Shown here: piece after piece, positions 18,138 through 26,906 of the stretch | How positions within the stretch are numbered: the first letter of the stretch is position 1 | How the letters are laid out: each line of letters opens with the position of its first letter | Source: Halalkalibacter alkalisediminis | GTDB taxonomy: Bacteria; Bacillota; Bacilli; Bacillales; Bacillaceae_D | Reading direction: 5' to 3' | DNA length: 64,000 bases | Assembly (NCBI RefSeq): GCF_028610705.1 | Contig: NZ_JAQQWT010000001.1 | Location: 434,001 to 498,000, forward strand | Made by a program: the position numbers and the translations under genes | The notes under the pieces: generated by a model | Databases searched by the model: none | Seen by the model: the letters and a program-made list of their open reading frames with translations, nothing else | What the model was told of the DNA's origin: nothing

Positions 18138-18716
18138 ATGAATGAAAAGGGAAGCACTAAGAGAAAGATTTTAAAAACGGCGGCACGTTTATTTAGACAA
18201 CAAGGTTATCATGCAACTGGACTTAATCAAATTATTCAAGAGAGTGGTACTCCAAAAGGATCGTTGTATCATTACTTTCCAAATGGAAAAGAAGAACTTG
18301 CCGTTGAGTCTATTAGGATAACAAAAGCTAATGCAAGCTTAGCTCTAATGGAGACTTTGGCTCCTTATCATCATGTGGAAGAGGCCTTTCAAGCTTTATT
18401 CGCTGGTTTTCAGGAGTTCGTTAACAATTATGATGAAGAGAAAGAAGAGGGTGCACCGATTGGCTTACTTGCTTTAGAAACCTCTTCAATGAGCGAACCA
18501 TTAAGAAGGATTTGCAAAGAATCATATGAAGAGTGGCAAAAGATTTTTGAAGCTAAAATGATTGAATGTGGGATAGACCAAACGAGAGCAAAAGAATTAA
18601 GTTTGGTTATGATTGTGTTAGTTGAAGGAGCAGTAACGTTGTCTGTTGTGAATAAGACAAGTCAACCGTTTATTATTATTGCGAAGCAAATCCCTTCTCT
18701 ATTAAATAAGAGTTAG
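18138..18716 (+). CDS. lmrA: TetR family repressor LmrA-like
   Basis: A 192-residue TetR-type regulator. The helix-turn-helix covers ~10-55 (FRQQGYHATGLNQIIQESGT then PKGSLYHYFPNGKEELA), almost the LmrA/YxaF consensus, and is followed by a ligand-binding domain. It sits directly before the MFS exporter gene lmrB with operator-like boxes before each gene, so it probably represses the pair until a drug such as lincomycin binds. ATG 18138 has GGAGGAG. Confidence 0.88.
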   Translation: MNEKGSTKRKILKTAARLFRQQGYHATGLNQIIQESGTPKGSLYHYFPNGKEELAVESIRITKANASLALMETLAPYHHVEEAFQALFAGFQEFVNNYDEEKEEGAPIGLLALETSSMSEPLRRICKESYEEWQKIFEAKMIECGIDQTRAKELSLVMIVLVEGAVTLSVVNKTSQPFIIIAKQIPSLLNKS

Positions 18717-18740
18717 CCTTAACCTTTAATTATTCTAAAA

Positions 18741-18760
18741 TTATATAGACTGGTCTAATG
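18741..18760 (+). promoter_or_regulatory. Second LmrA-type operator, before lmrB
   Basis: TAGACTGGTCTA is a near-perfect dyad (TAGAC-NN-GTCTA) in the 54-bp lmrA-lmrB gap. It shares ATAGAC with the box in the lmrA promoter. Confidence 0.6.
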
Positions 18761-18776
18761 AAAAACAGGAGTGGAA

Positions 18777-20243
18777 ATGCCAATGGATTCTTTAAGTATG
18801 ACAGCAAGACCCAATGCACAAGCACCAGTAGATGTTAAAAGAGCACCCATCATGATCTCTTTAATCATAGGTGCCTTTTTCGCAATATTAAATGAGACAT
18901 TATTAAATGTAGCTCTAACAGACTTAATGGCTGAATTTGGTGTGACACACAGTACGATTCAATGGTTATCGACTGGATTCATGTTAGTGGTTGGAATCTT
19001 AATTCCGATCACTGCATTATTAAGCGGTTGGTTTACAACAAGACAAATGTTTTTAGGGGCTATGATTCTCTTTACCATTGGTACGATTATCAGTGGATTT
19101 GCACCGAATTTTTCAACTTTGTTAGTAGGACGTCTTGTCCAAGCAAGTGGCACTGGTCTGTTACTACCGGTTATGATGAATACGATTTTGATTATTTTCC
19201 CACCAGAAAAACGCGGTGCTGCAATGGGAATGATGGGGCTGGTTATTATGTTTGCACCAGCATTAGGACCGACTTTATCTGGCCTCATCATTGAAGCGTT
19301 AAACTGGCGATGGTTATTTTTTATTGTAATTCCTTTTGCCGTGTTTTCAATTGTGTTTGCAATGATTTTCTTGAAAAACGTTTCTGAGCTAACAAAACCT
19401 AAAGTTGACGTCTTGTCGATTCTTTTATCTACTGTTGGTTTTGGTGGAATCGTTTACGGATTTAGCAGTGCAGGGGAAGGTGATGCGGGATTAACAAACC
19501 CTGAAGTATATATAACGATTATTGTTGGCTTTATCTCACTTATCCTTTTTGTTTTAAGACAGTTGAAGCTTAAAGAGCCAATGCTTGACGTTCGGGCGTT
19601 TAAATCACCGATGTTTGCTTTAACTACTGTCTTATTGATTATCGTGATGATGTCGATGTTCTCGACGATGATTATCTTGCCGATGTTTTTACAAAGCGGT
19701 TTACTTTTAAGTGCGTATGTTGCAGGGTTGGCTCTTTTACCAGGAGGCATCCTAAATGGTTTTATGTCACCAATAGCGGGAAAGCTTTTCGATAAGTTTG
19801 GTCCTAGAGCTCTTATAATTCCTGGTTCCGTGCTTTTAGTGATCGTTATTTGGCAATTTACGACGGTCACAACCACCACTTCATTAACGACATTTATTGT
19901 TCTACATTCATTGCTCATGATTGCTGTTTCATTAATCATGATGCCTGGGCAAACGAATGGCTTAAATGAATTGCCTCGTAGATATTATCCACATGGAACG
20001 GCGATCTTAAATACGCTACAGCAAGTAGCAGGGGCCATCGGAATCGCCTTCTTTATTAGTATCATGTCTAACAGTTCGATTCGCTATATAGAAAACACAG
20101 ATCCTTCTACTGTGGCCAATATTCAGGCTGAGGCGATGACAGTGGGAGTCCAAGGAGCCTTTAAGGTTGCCTTAGCTTTTGCGATCATTGGATTTATCCT
20201 AACTTTATTTATTAAACGGACGAAAGCACCGATTGAAGAATAG
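18777..20243 (+). CDS. lmrB: DHA2 family MFS multidrug exporter LmrB-like
   Basis: Proton-driven drug efflux protein of ~488 residues with about 14 membrane helices. Motif A is altered around SGWFTTRQMFL, and motif C (FAPALGPTLSGLI, residues ~158-170) typical of drug/proton antiporters is intact. Together with the upstream TetR gene it mirrors the B. subtilis lmrAB (lincomycin/puromycin efflux) operon. ATG 18777 or 18783 follow AGGAG at 18767. Confidence 0.9.
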   Translation: MPMDSLSMTARPNAQAPVDVKRAPIMISLIIGAFFAILNETLLNVALTDLMAEFGVTHSTIQWLSTGFMLVVGILIPITALLSGWFTTRQMFLGAMILFTIGTIISGFAPNFSTLLVGRLVQASGTGLLLPVMMNTILIIFPPEKRGAAMGMMGLVIMFAPALGPTLSGLIIEALNWRWLFFIVIPFAVFSIVFAMIFLKNVSELTKPKVDVLSILLSTVGFGGIVYGFSSAGEGDAGLTNPEVYITIIVGFISLILFVLRQLKLKEPMLDVRAFKSPMFALTTVLLIIVMMSMFSTMIILPMFLQSGLLLSAYVAGLALLPGGILNGFMSPIAGKLFDKFGPRALIIPGSVLLVIVIWQFTTVTTTTSLTTFIVLHSLLMIAVSLIMMPGQTNGLNELPRRYYPHGTAILNTLQQVAGAIGIAFFISIMSNSSIRYIENTDPSTVANIQAEAMTVGVQGAFKVALAFAIIGFILTLFIKRTKAPIEE

Positions 20244-20250
20244 TTAATGG

Positions 20251-20287
20251 AGAAGCTAATGACTCTTTAGAGAGTGATTGGCTTTTT
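20251..20287 (+). terminator. Terminator after lmrB
   Basis: Stem AGCTAATGACTCT / AGAGTGATTGGCT (two G-U pairs) and TTTTT. Confidence 0.78.
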
Positions 20288-20499
20288 CATTGTTTGTAAG
20301 AAAAAGATATAAGATATGACTCAATACAGTTTGGAAGATAAAAAAGTGCTCCTTAACTTAAGTAGAAAGTAGCGATAGTACTCATTGTTCTATGAAAAAA
20401 CATGGTAATACATGATGAAAAATATATTTTGTTTAGGATTCAAAGGTCTAAACGACTCTACATGTCCATATATTTTATAGAAGAGGGAGGAGATATAGT

Positions 20500-20679
20500 A
20501 TGGCGGTGGAGCGTTGTGCTGATTGTGGAAGCTTAGAAAGAGGGGGAGACCATCAAAAAGAGTGCCCATATTGTGAGCGATATATATGTCTTAGTTGTTT
20601 TGATAAGCAAGTAAAGTTATTTTCATGGAACGGGTGTGCGAGGTGTTGTATCGATTATCGAAGTCTCGTGCATAAGTAA
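20500..20679 (+). CDS. Small Cys-rich zinc-ribbon protein (59 aa)
   Basis: Contains nine Cys in CxxC pairs: CADC, CPYC, CLSC and CARCC, spaced like two interleaved zinc sites (RING/zinc-ribbon style). Start MAVERCADCGSLERG has the strong site GAGGGAGGAG; the stop is TAA at 20677. No family name recognised. Probably binds two zinc ions and may contact nucleic acid or protein. A short hairpin and T-run follow (CTAGC / GCTAG). Confidence 0.75.
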   Translation: MAVERCADCGSLERGGDHQKECPYCERYICLSCFDKQVKLFSWNGCARCCIDYRSLVHK

Positions 20680-20764
20680 TGGCGCTAGCATAAGCTAGGC
20701 GTCCTTTTTGCAGTTAAACATAGAATGAGAGTAAGTGAAGGATGCTATGTATGAAGGAAGATGT

Positions 20765-21688
20765 TTATCTTCGCTTCAAGATTAATGGTCTTTCTGAGTC
20801 ATCAAGAATTATGATCTTTGATGAATATGCTCTATGTTCTTCATAAGCACTTATGAAAGTATGATGAAAATCGACTAATCGTTTAACTAAGAAAAGAATG
20901 TCTTGGCTAAACAATCCTGAGCGATTAATAAGAATGTTGTTGTATTTTTTAACTAAATTCCTTGTTTTCTTGACTAACTTACTAGCCTCTTTCATTGGAA
21001 AGGTGTCACGATCCCCTAATATTGAGGAGAAGTCATCAATTAATTTATGGTGAAGAAGGGTATTGACTCGTTCTACCGAATATTGCTCTTCCTCTTCAAA
21101 AATAAAAGACTTCAACATAATCAAGTCAGAAGCTAATGGTTGATTCAGAAATTGTAAGTAGATGCGAAGGGTATTATAAGCATCCCACTTTGGATTGTGT
21201 TTCTCTCCAACGAAAGTTAGCCCGTATAAATGTAAGGCTGTTTCAACAGAGGCATTTGTTTTAGAGACACGTTGTGTGAAGATAGCCTGAAAGTCTACAT
21301 AGCGCTGTTGAATCTTTTTGATGGTCGAGCTAGAAATTTCGTGAAAAGATGCATCCAGACAAAGACGTGTTAAATCGCTCGATGACCAAGAGAAGAACTG
21401 TGATTTTTTTATCCCTCCCACCCAGGTTAAGAATTCTTTAAGGACCTCTTTAAAATCTGCTGCGTCTATTAAATCTTCATCACTAATTCCAGTTAGTTTC
21501 TTACAAAATTCGCTTAAAGGTTCATTTGATATAGGTTTAATGTACTGATCAAACGTGGTGATTTGTCTTGTTTCTAGATCGTATTTAACCGCACCGAGCC
21601 TAATGGCTTCCATAGATTCAAAGGTTAGCCCTTTACTTGCGCAAAGCATTTCAAAATCAAAAAAGATATATTGTTTTAGCTGTGCCAT
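20765..21688 (-). CDS. DEDDh 3'-5' exonuclease domain protein
   Basis: Residues 1-185 form a DnaQ/RNase T/ERI-1-like exonuclease: FFDFEML (ExoI, metal-binding D and E), SWSSSDLTRL (ExoII Asp) and HNPKWDAYNTLRI (ExoIII His and Asp). Relatives include KapD, which antagonises KinA-driven sporulation. A ~120-residue helical C-terminal extension of unknown role follows, making it 307 residues rather than ~205. ATG 21688 has GGAAGGAG. Substrate (RNA or DNA) is unresolved. Confidence 0.82.
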   Translation of the reverse strand: MAQLKQYIFFDFEMLCASKGLTFESMEAIRLGAVKYDLETRQITTFDQYIKPISNEPLSEFCKKLTGISDEDLIDAADFKEVLKEFLTWVGGIKKSQFFSWSSSDLTRLCLDASFHEISSSTIKKIQQRYVDFQAIFTQRVSKTNASVETALHLYGLTFVGEKHNPKWDAYNTLRIYLQFLNQPLASDLIMLKSFIFEEEEQYSVERVNTLLHHKLIDDFSSILGDRDTFPMKEASKLVKKTRNLVKKYNNILINRSGLFSQDILFLVKRLVDFHHTFISAYEEHRAYSSKIIILDDSERPLILKRR

Positions 21689-22009
21689 TTTTCACCTGTC
21701 ATCTCCTTCCTTTAACAGGAAATTATAGGGTAGTTTAGATGAAAAGGAAAGGACCAATAGATTCCATTTTTAATGGGTTTATCATGCATACTTACATCGT
21801 AAAGGTTTTAGTCCTGCTTGAAAGGGATTATTGTCGTATTCTTATTCGTTGAAACAGCAAAAAAGGTGTAAGTAACTAGAGTATTTGTATAAATAAATAA
21901 CCTAAAAGCAAAATGCTTTTAGGTCAATTGCAGTATGATTATCGCTTTAAATAGGCAATTCCATTTGGTTGACTACCAACATTCATTCGTTTTACTTTTT
22001 TATTATTTC
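21689..22009. other. Intergenic region with one hairpin
   Basis: No gene seen. A 10-bp stem ACCTAAAAGC / GCTTTTAGGT (21900-21924) with T-rich sequence on the minus-strand side could end minus-strand transcription from the thiamine-binding protein locus. Confidence 0.6.
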
Positions 22010-22233
22010 AGTTATAGAAATAATCCTTTCACTATAGGTGGTTCATGGAGCTGAATTGACCATATGAAAGCAACAAACATAAATGGTAAAGTGGAAATTG
22101 TAACAGTGCTTCTGATAACTCTCAAAAAAAGGAGAGGAACGCCGCCGCTTCAGCTCCCAAATTCCCCAATTAATCATTAACGCCATAATGAGAAGCTCTG
22201 TCCTGTAAGTTTCAGTTGTTTGAAATAGTTCAT
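22010..22233 (-). pseudogene. Remnant of an ABC permease-like gene coupled to the thiamine-binding protein gene
   Basis: ATG at 22233 overlaps the upstream stop (TAATG), a typical coupled start. The frame reads MNYFKQLKLTGQSFSLWR and then hits two stops; a shift restores ALMINWGIWELK, like the first helix of HMP/thiamine ABC permeases (...WALMLxxWE...). The rest is hydrophobic but broken. Homology is suggestive only. Confidence 0.4.
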
Positions 22234-22511
22234 TAAGACCATTTATCTGCAATCGTCACACCGTTGGGTTTATAATGAACTTTTATATTTGCCATACATT
22301 CAGATGCTCCTGTGTTAATTCCGACTTGTTGTGCCTTCTGAATCAACTCAAACACTTGATGCAAGTTTCCTTCAACCACCGTTTCCATGGGACCAACATG
22401 GTAATTCAAGCCTGATTCTTTAATCACTTTGATTATTTCAGGGATCATCCCATCAGTATGCATGTCTTTTCCGTCTGGTAAAATTTGAAACCCAGCTGTA
22501 ACTGTTGCCAT
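22233..22511 (-). CDS. MTH1187/YqgV-type thiamine-binding protein
   Basis: A 92-residue ferredoxin-fold protein of the YkoF/MTH1187 group that binds thiamine or related metabolites. Features: ATVTAGFQILPDG start, GMIPEIIKVIKESGLNYHVGPMETVVEG core, and ANIKVHYKP near the end. It usually accompanies an ABC permease for thiamine precursors; here the following permease-like frame is broken. AAAGGATG precedes ATG 22511. Confidence 0.88.
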   Translation of the reverse strand: MATVTAGFQILPDGKDMHTDGMIPEIIKVIKESGLNYHVGPMETVVEGNLHQVFELIQKAQQVGINTGASECMANIKVHYKPNGVTIADKWS

Positions 22512-22533
22512 GTTTAGTCATCCTTTCATTTAG

Positions 22534-22983
22534 TTATTTTTTTACTGTGTCTTTTAGATCGTTAATATCTTTATTTAATTTTGCTTCAATCTCTTTAATT
22601 TCTTGTTCAACCACTTCTTTTAGATCCTCGCTCGCATTCATTTCCTCTTTAAGCATGTCACCGACTAATATTTTGATCTGTTCTTTACTAGATGATTGAT
22701 TGTTACTAAGTACTTCCATCGTTTCATTGATTACTTTATCACTTTTTTCTTTAACGGTTTGAGAGACATTTGACGCGCTTTCATTGAGCAAAGTTGATAA
22801 CTCACTCATTTTCTCTCTTACTTCACTTGCTAGTATTTCTGTTTGAGCTGCTTTTTTAGATAGTTGATTACTAATGTCTTCTCGTAATTCTTCTCCTGGT
22901 TTTGGAGCCGTGAGTAATGCGGCTGTAGCACCAACTACTCCTCCAACGACGGTACCTAGTGCAACACTTTTTTGATTTTTCAT
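22534..22983 (-). CDS. YtxH domain general-stress protein
   Basis: 149 residues: an N-terminal Gly-rich hydrophobic segment VALGTVVGGVVGATAALLTA, the PKPGEELRED signature of the YtxH family, and then a long amphipathic helix/coiled coil to the end. YtxH-type proteins are general-stress proteins in Bacillus with unknown biochemistry. ATG 22983 follows AAAAGGAG. It lies 22 bp before the thiamine-binding gene, so the two may be co-transcribed. Confidence 0.88.
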   Translation of the reverse strand: MKNQKSVALGTVVGGVVGATAALLTAPKPGEELREDISNQLSKKAAQTEILASEVREKMSELSTLLNESASNVSQTVKEKSDKVINETMEVLSNNQSSSKEQIKILVGDMLKEEMNASEDLKEVVEQEIKEIEAKLNKDINDLKDTVKK

Positions 22984-23110
22984 TTACGATCAACTCCTTT
23001 TATTGTACTTATTTCTCTCTAACCACTTTTTTTAGTGGTAAAACATCCAATTTATGGAATTTGTAACAACTATGCTAATATTAGGAAAGAAAAGTTACTT
23101 AATCAAGGCA

Positions 23111-23476
23111 ATGTATGAACTTAAAACACAAGAAACCGAGAACAGTGTTATTGAGTTTATAGAGATGGTGGCAAGCCCGAAAAAACGAGAAGATGCTTAC
23201 CGCTTGTTAGATATTTTTACAGAAGCAACTGGATATAAAGCGAAGATGTGGGGTTCAAGTATTATTGGATTTGGTTCGTACCATTATAAGTATCAGTCTG
23301 GCCATGAAGGAGATGCTCCACTAGTGGGATTTTCTCCACGGAAATCAAAAATTAGCTTATATTTTGCTACGGGTGACGAGAAACGCGAAGCCCTTCTAAA
23401 AAACTTTGGAAAACATACTACAGGAAAAGCATGTGTATACATCAACAAAGTAGCTGATATTGACGAGAATGTATGA
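23111..23476 (+). CDS. DUF1801 domain protein
   Basis: A 121-residue YdhG-type (DUF1801) protein: MYELKTQETENSVIEFIEMV, KKREDAYRLLDIF, and the aromatic-rich core KMWGSSIIGFGSYHYKY, followed by a DEKREALLKNFGKHTTGKAC end. Function unknown, small soluble protein. ATG 23111 gives the usual family start; upstream in-frame ATGs at 23054 and 23072 would add an atypical hydrophobic leader. Confidence 0.88.
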   Translation: MYELKTQETENSVIEFIEMVASPKKREDAYRLLDIFTEATGYKAKMWGSSIIGFGSYHYKYQSGHEGDAPLVGFSPRKSKISLYFATGDEKREALLKNFGKHTTGKACVYINKVADIDENV

Positions 23477-23820
23477 AGAGCACTAATTCACCAATCCGTA
23501 AAATTCTTACAAGAATTGTATCCGAAAGAGTAAGCTCCTCTAGTGGGTTCTACTCTTTTTTGATGCCTTTATCATTAAGACTTTGAGATGGTAATGATAT
23601 AACAGAGTTACACACTAAAACAAATAGATCTAGATGGCGTTGTATTTTTGCATCGAGAATGATCTTACAATAGGTTGTAATTCTTTCATTTAAAGGGTTA
23701 TTTTTAAAAAAATTACAAGAAAAGATTTTTTGTTGATTCATAAAGTGGTAGATTAGAAGGAGATAAATAAATGGTTATGTATATTTTTAACGAGTTAAGC
23801 CAATGGAAATGAGTGATTTT

Positions 23821-24708
23821 GTGATAAAAAAAGTGGTCTTAGCGGGTGGTACAGGTTTCATTGGAGAGTATTTTAAGGACGAATTTATGAATAACGGATA
23901 TGAAGTGATGATGGTCTCAAGGCAACCTCAGCATATTTCTTGGGAAGATCAGGTAGGGATGATAGAAGCCCTTGAGGATGCTGATACTTTAATTAATTTG
24001 GCAGGAAAGTCAGTAAACTGTCGTTATAATCAAAAGAATAAAGCTGAAATTTTAAAATCACGAACCGAAACAACGGGAATCTTGGGAAAAGCACTACTAG
24101 CATGCAAAAATCCACCGTCGTTATGGATTAATTCTAGTACTGCTACGATTTATCGACATGCTGAAGATCGACCAATGACAGAAGAAGATGGGGAAATTGG
24201 CACTGGCTTTTCTGTTGATGTTGCAAAAGAATGGGAGCAATCTTTTTTTGCTTTTCACTTGCCCGAAACAAGGCAAGTAGCGCTAAGAATTGCGATTGTA
24301 CTTGGGGACAGAGGAGGGGTAATGACTCCTTTAAAAAATATTGTCAAATGTGGTCTTGGTGGGGCGCAAGGGTCTGGGAACCAACAATTCAGTTGGATTC
24401 ATATTGAAGATTTATTTAAGATTGTTTTATTTGTTCGAGATCAAAAAGAGATAAGTGGTGTAATAAATTGTTCTTCGCCTCATCCCATTACCAACAGTGA
24501 ATTAATGGAGCGCTTACGAGAAATGATGAACGTAAATCTAGGATTGCCGACTCCGAAATGGATGCTTGAAATAGGAGCGTTTTTTATACGAACAGAACCT
24601 GAACTGGTCTTAAAGAGTCGGTGGGTCTTTCCAGAAAGGTTGGAAAAGGCTGGGTTTACATTCACATATAGGCATTTAGATGAGGCTCTGAAACAAATAT
24701 TAAAGTGA
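23821..24708 (+). CDS. TIGR01777 family NAD-dependent epimerase (YfhF/SulA-like)
   Basis: An atypical short-chain dehydrogenase/epimerase of ~295 residues. Rossmann loop GGTGFIG at the N-terminus, NLAGKSVNCRY motif, STATIY at the catalytic Ser/Tyr position, and a C-terminal DUF1731 segment (PTPKWMLEIGAFFIRTEPEL). The substrate is unknown. GTG 23821 is preferred (GAGTGA upstream); ATG 23803 lacks a site. Confidence 0.88.
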   Translation: MIKKVVLAGGTGFIGEYFKDEFMNNGYEVMMVSRQPQHISWEDQVGMIEALEDADTLINLAGKSVNCRYNQKNKAEILKSRTETTGILGKALLACKNPPSLWINSSTATIYRHAEDRPMTEEDGEIGTGFSVDVAKEWEQSFFAFHLPETRQVALRIAIVLGDRGGVMTPLKNIVKCGLGGAQGSGNQQFSWIHIEDLFKIVLFVRDQKEISGVINCSSPHPITNSELMERLREMMNVNLGLPTPKWMLEIGAFFIRTEPELVLKSRWVFPERLEKAGFTFTYRHLDEALKQILK

Positions 24709-24756
24709 GGATCATAAGTGGTAAGACGCTGTTACTTCGCTTCTCTAAAAAAACAA

Positions 24757-24786
24757 TTGACAAAGACCACTGGAAAAATATACAAT
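24757..24786 (+). promoter_or_regulatory. Promoter of the bmrCD leader
   Basis: TTGACA (24757-24762), 18-bp spacer, TACAAT (24781-24786). The start of transcription is expected near 24793, giving a ~365-nt leader before bmrC. Confidence 0.85.
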
Positions 24787-24825
24787 ATCTTTGATAAATA
24801 GAATAAAAGATTGGAGGGTTACGAA

Positions 24826-24912
24826 ATGAGAGTAGTTATGATGAACAATAAATTAACTTCATATAAATATGTGACCCGACCAATGAATGGCCATTCTTGT
24901 ATCTTTTTTTAA
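24826..24912 (+). CDS. bmrCD leader peptide (28 aa)
   Basis: MRVVMMNNKLTSYKYVTRPM followed by NGHSCIFF and TAA, with ribosome binding site TTGGAGGG. It lies at the start of the bmrCD transcript ahead of an intrinsic terminator, so it is probably a regulatory peptide whose translation is sensed, like the BmrB leader of B. subtilis. The sequence itself is not recognisably BmrB. Confidence 0.72.
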   Translation: MRVVMMNNKLTSYKYVTRPMNGHSCIFF

Positions 24913-25019
24913 TGTCTTTCATTTGCAGGTCACAAATAGTGACGTGCGCTCTATCTAGACTACCCGGTATCGTGCGACCACGCATGATGCCTTTTTTGCG
25001 TTTGTTCCGGGTTTTCTAG
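24871..25019 (+). promoter_or_regulatory. Transcription attenuator of bmrCD
   Basis: GGTCAC (24928-24933) can pair with GTGACC inside the leader ORF (24871-24876), or its GTCAC with GTGAC (24939-24943), so the two hairpins exclude each other. An 11-bp terminator stem (24966-24976 / 24981-24991, two G-U) ends in TTTTTT (24992-24997). Its 3' arm CGCATG can instead pair with CGTGCG at 24943-24948, an antiterminator. An outer stem CTAGA..ACCCGG / CCGGGT..TCTAG encloses it. Confidence 0.72.
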
Positions 25020-25060
25020 CTCGTAACAATAAATAAATTAATTGAAAGGGAGTGTTTTTA

Positions 25061-25117
25061 ATGGAAAAGGAAAAGGTGATTCGAATGATTTTTTTGGATT
25101 GGATTGAAGGAGGCTAA
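25061..25117 (+). CDS. Second tiny leader ORF (18 aa)
   Basis: ATG 25061 with GAAAGGGAG upstream encodes MEKEKVIRMIFLDWIEGG and ends 40 bp before bmrC. The end of the ORF contains GAAGGAGG, itself a ribosome-binding-like sequence. It could couple translation or be decay of a longer leader gene. Confidence 0.45.
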   Translation: MEKEKVIRMIFLDWIEGG

Positions 25118-25157
25118 CGTTTTTAATTTATTGTAGACAATCAAAGGAGGAACCCAT

Positions 25158-26906
25158 TTGTTCTCAGTTCTTAGAAAGTTAAGTTGGTTTTTTAAACAAT
25201 ATTGGAAACGTTATACAATTGCTGTTTCATTATTGATTATCGTTAGTTTCTTAGATGTGATTCCACCAAAGTTAATTGGGATGGCGATTGACGATATTCA
25301 ATTTGGGCAGATGACAGGAGACCGTCTGCGTGAGATCCTGCTTTTTTATGGGGGACTTATTGTAGTTAGTTATGTCATTACCTATGTGTGGATGTATCAG
25401 TTATTCGGTGGGGCCTTTTTAATTGAACGGATACTAAGATTCCGCTTTATGCGACATTTGCTTTCAATGACACCGAGTTTTTATGAGAAAAATAGAACCG
25501 GAGATTTAATGGCGCGAGCAACGAATGATTTAAAGGCCATCTCCATGACGGCTGGTTTTGGGATTTTAACGTTAATTGACTCAACTATTTTTATGATCAT
25601 AATCATCGCAGTAATGGGCTTTACGATCAGCTGGCAGCTAACACTTGCAGCTCTATTGCCTTTGCCGTTAATGGCACTTGCGATCAATTATTATGGTAAG
25701 TTGATTCATCAGCGTTTTACAGTCGCACAAAATGCCTTTGGAGATTTAAACGACAACGTTCTTGAATCCGTTGCCGGAGCAAGGGTCATTCGGGCCTATG
25801 TCCAAGAAAAAGCAGATGAAAGTCGTTTTAATGATGCCACAGAGGATGTTTTCAAGAAAAACATGGACGTGGCAAAAGTCGATGCTTTGTTTGAACCAAC
25901 GATAAAAATTCTAGTTGGTTTAAGTTATGTCATCGGACTTGGGTACGGAGCTTATCTTGTTTTCTATCAAACCATTACACTAGGAGAATTAATTAGTTTT
26001 AACATTTATTTAGGAATGTTAATCTGGCCGATGTTTGCTGTTGGAGAGTTAATTAATGTACTTCAACGTGGAAACGCTTCATTAGATCGGGTAAATGAAA
26101 CACTAACTTATGAAGCTGATGTTCAAGATCAAGAAGATCCGCTTCAAGTGAGCGTAGCCGAAACAATCTCTTTTACCAACGTTACATTCCGCTATCCAAC
26201 TTCTACAACGGACAATTTAAAAGATGTCACGATGCATGTTCATAGAGGACAGACGATTGGTGTGGTAGGAAAAACAGGAAGCGGAAAGACGACGTTATTA
26301 AAACAATTGTTAAGGGAGTATCCAGTAGGAACCGGGTCGATCGCCATTTCGGATCATCCGCTTCAGTCCATTTCTGTTGACAAAGTTTTGTCTTGGATCG
26401 GTTATGTTCCGCAAGAGCAGATTCTCTTCTCACGTACAATTCGAGAAAATCTTTATTTTGGTAAAGAAGAAGTGAGTGATGAAGAGATAGATCGGGCTTT
26501 AGAGATGGCTGCGATCCACTTAGATTTAACCGTTTTACCAAAAGGGTTAGATACTCTTGTTGGTGAAAAAGGGGTCGCTTTATCTGGTGGTCAGAAACAA
26601 CGTATTTCGATTGCTAGAGCACTGATTAAAGATCCTGAGATTCTTTTATTGGATGATGCGATGTCTGCTGTTGATGGCAAGACTGAAGCGAAAATCATCG
26701 AAAATATCCGTAAAGAAAGAGCCGGAAAAACGACCTTTATAACCGCTCACCGTCTCTCTGCTGTCCAACATGCCGATTGGATAGTTGTGATGGAAGAAGG
26801 CCGAATTGTAGAGGAAGGAACTCATGCTGAGCTTTTAGATAAAAAAGGTTGGTACAAAGAGCAATTTGACCGGCAACAGGCAGATTCCTACGGGGAGGTC
26901 AGCTAA
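25158..26906 (+). CDS. bmrC: Multidrug ABC exporter subunit BmrC (YheI)
   Basis: A 582-residue half-transporter very similar at its start (MFSVLRKLSWFFKQYWKRYT) to B. subtilis BmrC as I remember it. Six membrane helices, then Walker A GKTGSGKT, signature LSGGQKQ and Walker B LLLDDAMSAVD, where Asp replaces the catalytic Glu: the degenerate site of the heterodimer. TTG 25158 is served by AAAGGAGG. BmrCD exports drugs such as doxorubicin and Hoechst dye in B. subtilis. Expression is probably controlled by the upstream attenuator. Confidence 0.92.
   Translation: MFSVLRKLSWFFKQYWKRYTIAVSLLIIVSFLDVIPPKLIGMAIDDIQFGQMTGDRLREILLFYGGLIVVSYVITYVWMYQLFGGAFLIERILRFRFMRHLLSMTPSFYEKNRTGDLMARATNDLKAISMTAGFGILTLIDSTIFMIIIIAVMGFTISWQLTLAALLPLPLMALAINYYGKLIHQRFTVAQNAFGDLNDNVLESVAGARVIRAYVQEKADESRFNDATEDVFKKNMDVAKVDALFEPTIKILVGLSYVIGLGYGAYLVFYQTITLGELISFNIYLGMLIWPMFAVGELINVLQRGNASLDRVNETLTYEADVQDQEDPLQVSVAETISFTNVTFRYPTSTTDNLKDVTMHVHRGQTIGVVGKTGSGKTTLLKQLLREYPVGTGSIAISDHPLQSISVDKVLSWIGYVPQEQILFSRTIRENLYFGKEEVSDEEIDRALEMAAIHLDLTVLPKGLDTLVGEKGVALSGGQKQRISIARALIKDPEILLLDDAMSAVDGKTEAKIIENIRKERAGKTTFITAHRLSAVQHADWIVVMEEGRIVEEGTHAELLDKKGWYKEQFDRQQADSYGEVS

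Noticed and set aside
23550-23741. 63-codon minus-strand frame
   Set aside because: No ribosome binding site before its ATG and no recognisable protein features.
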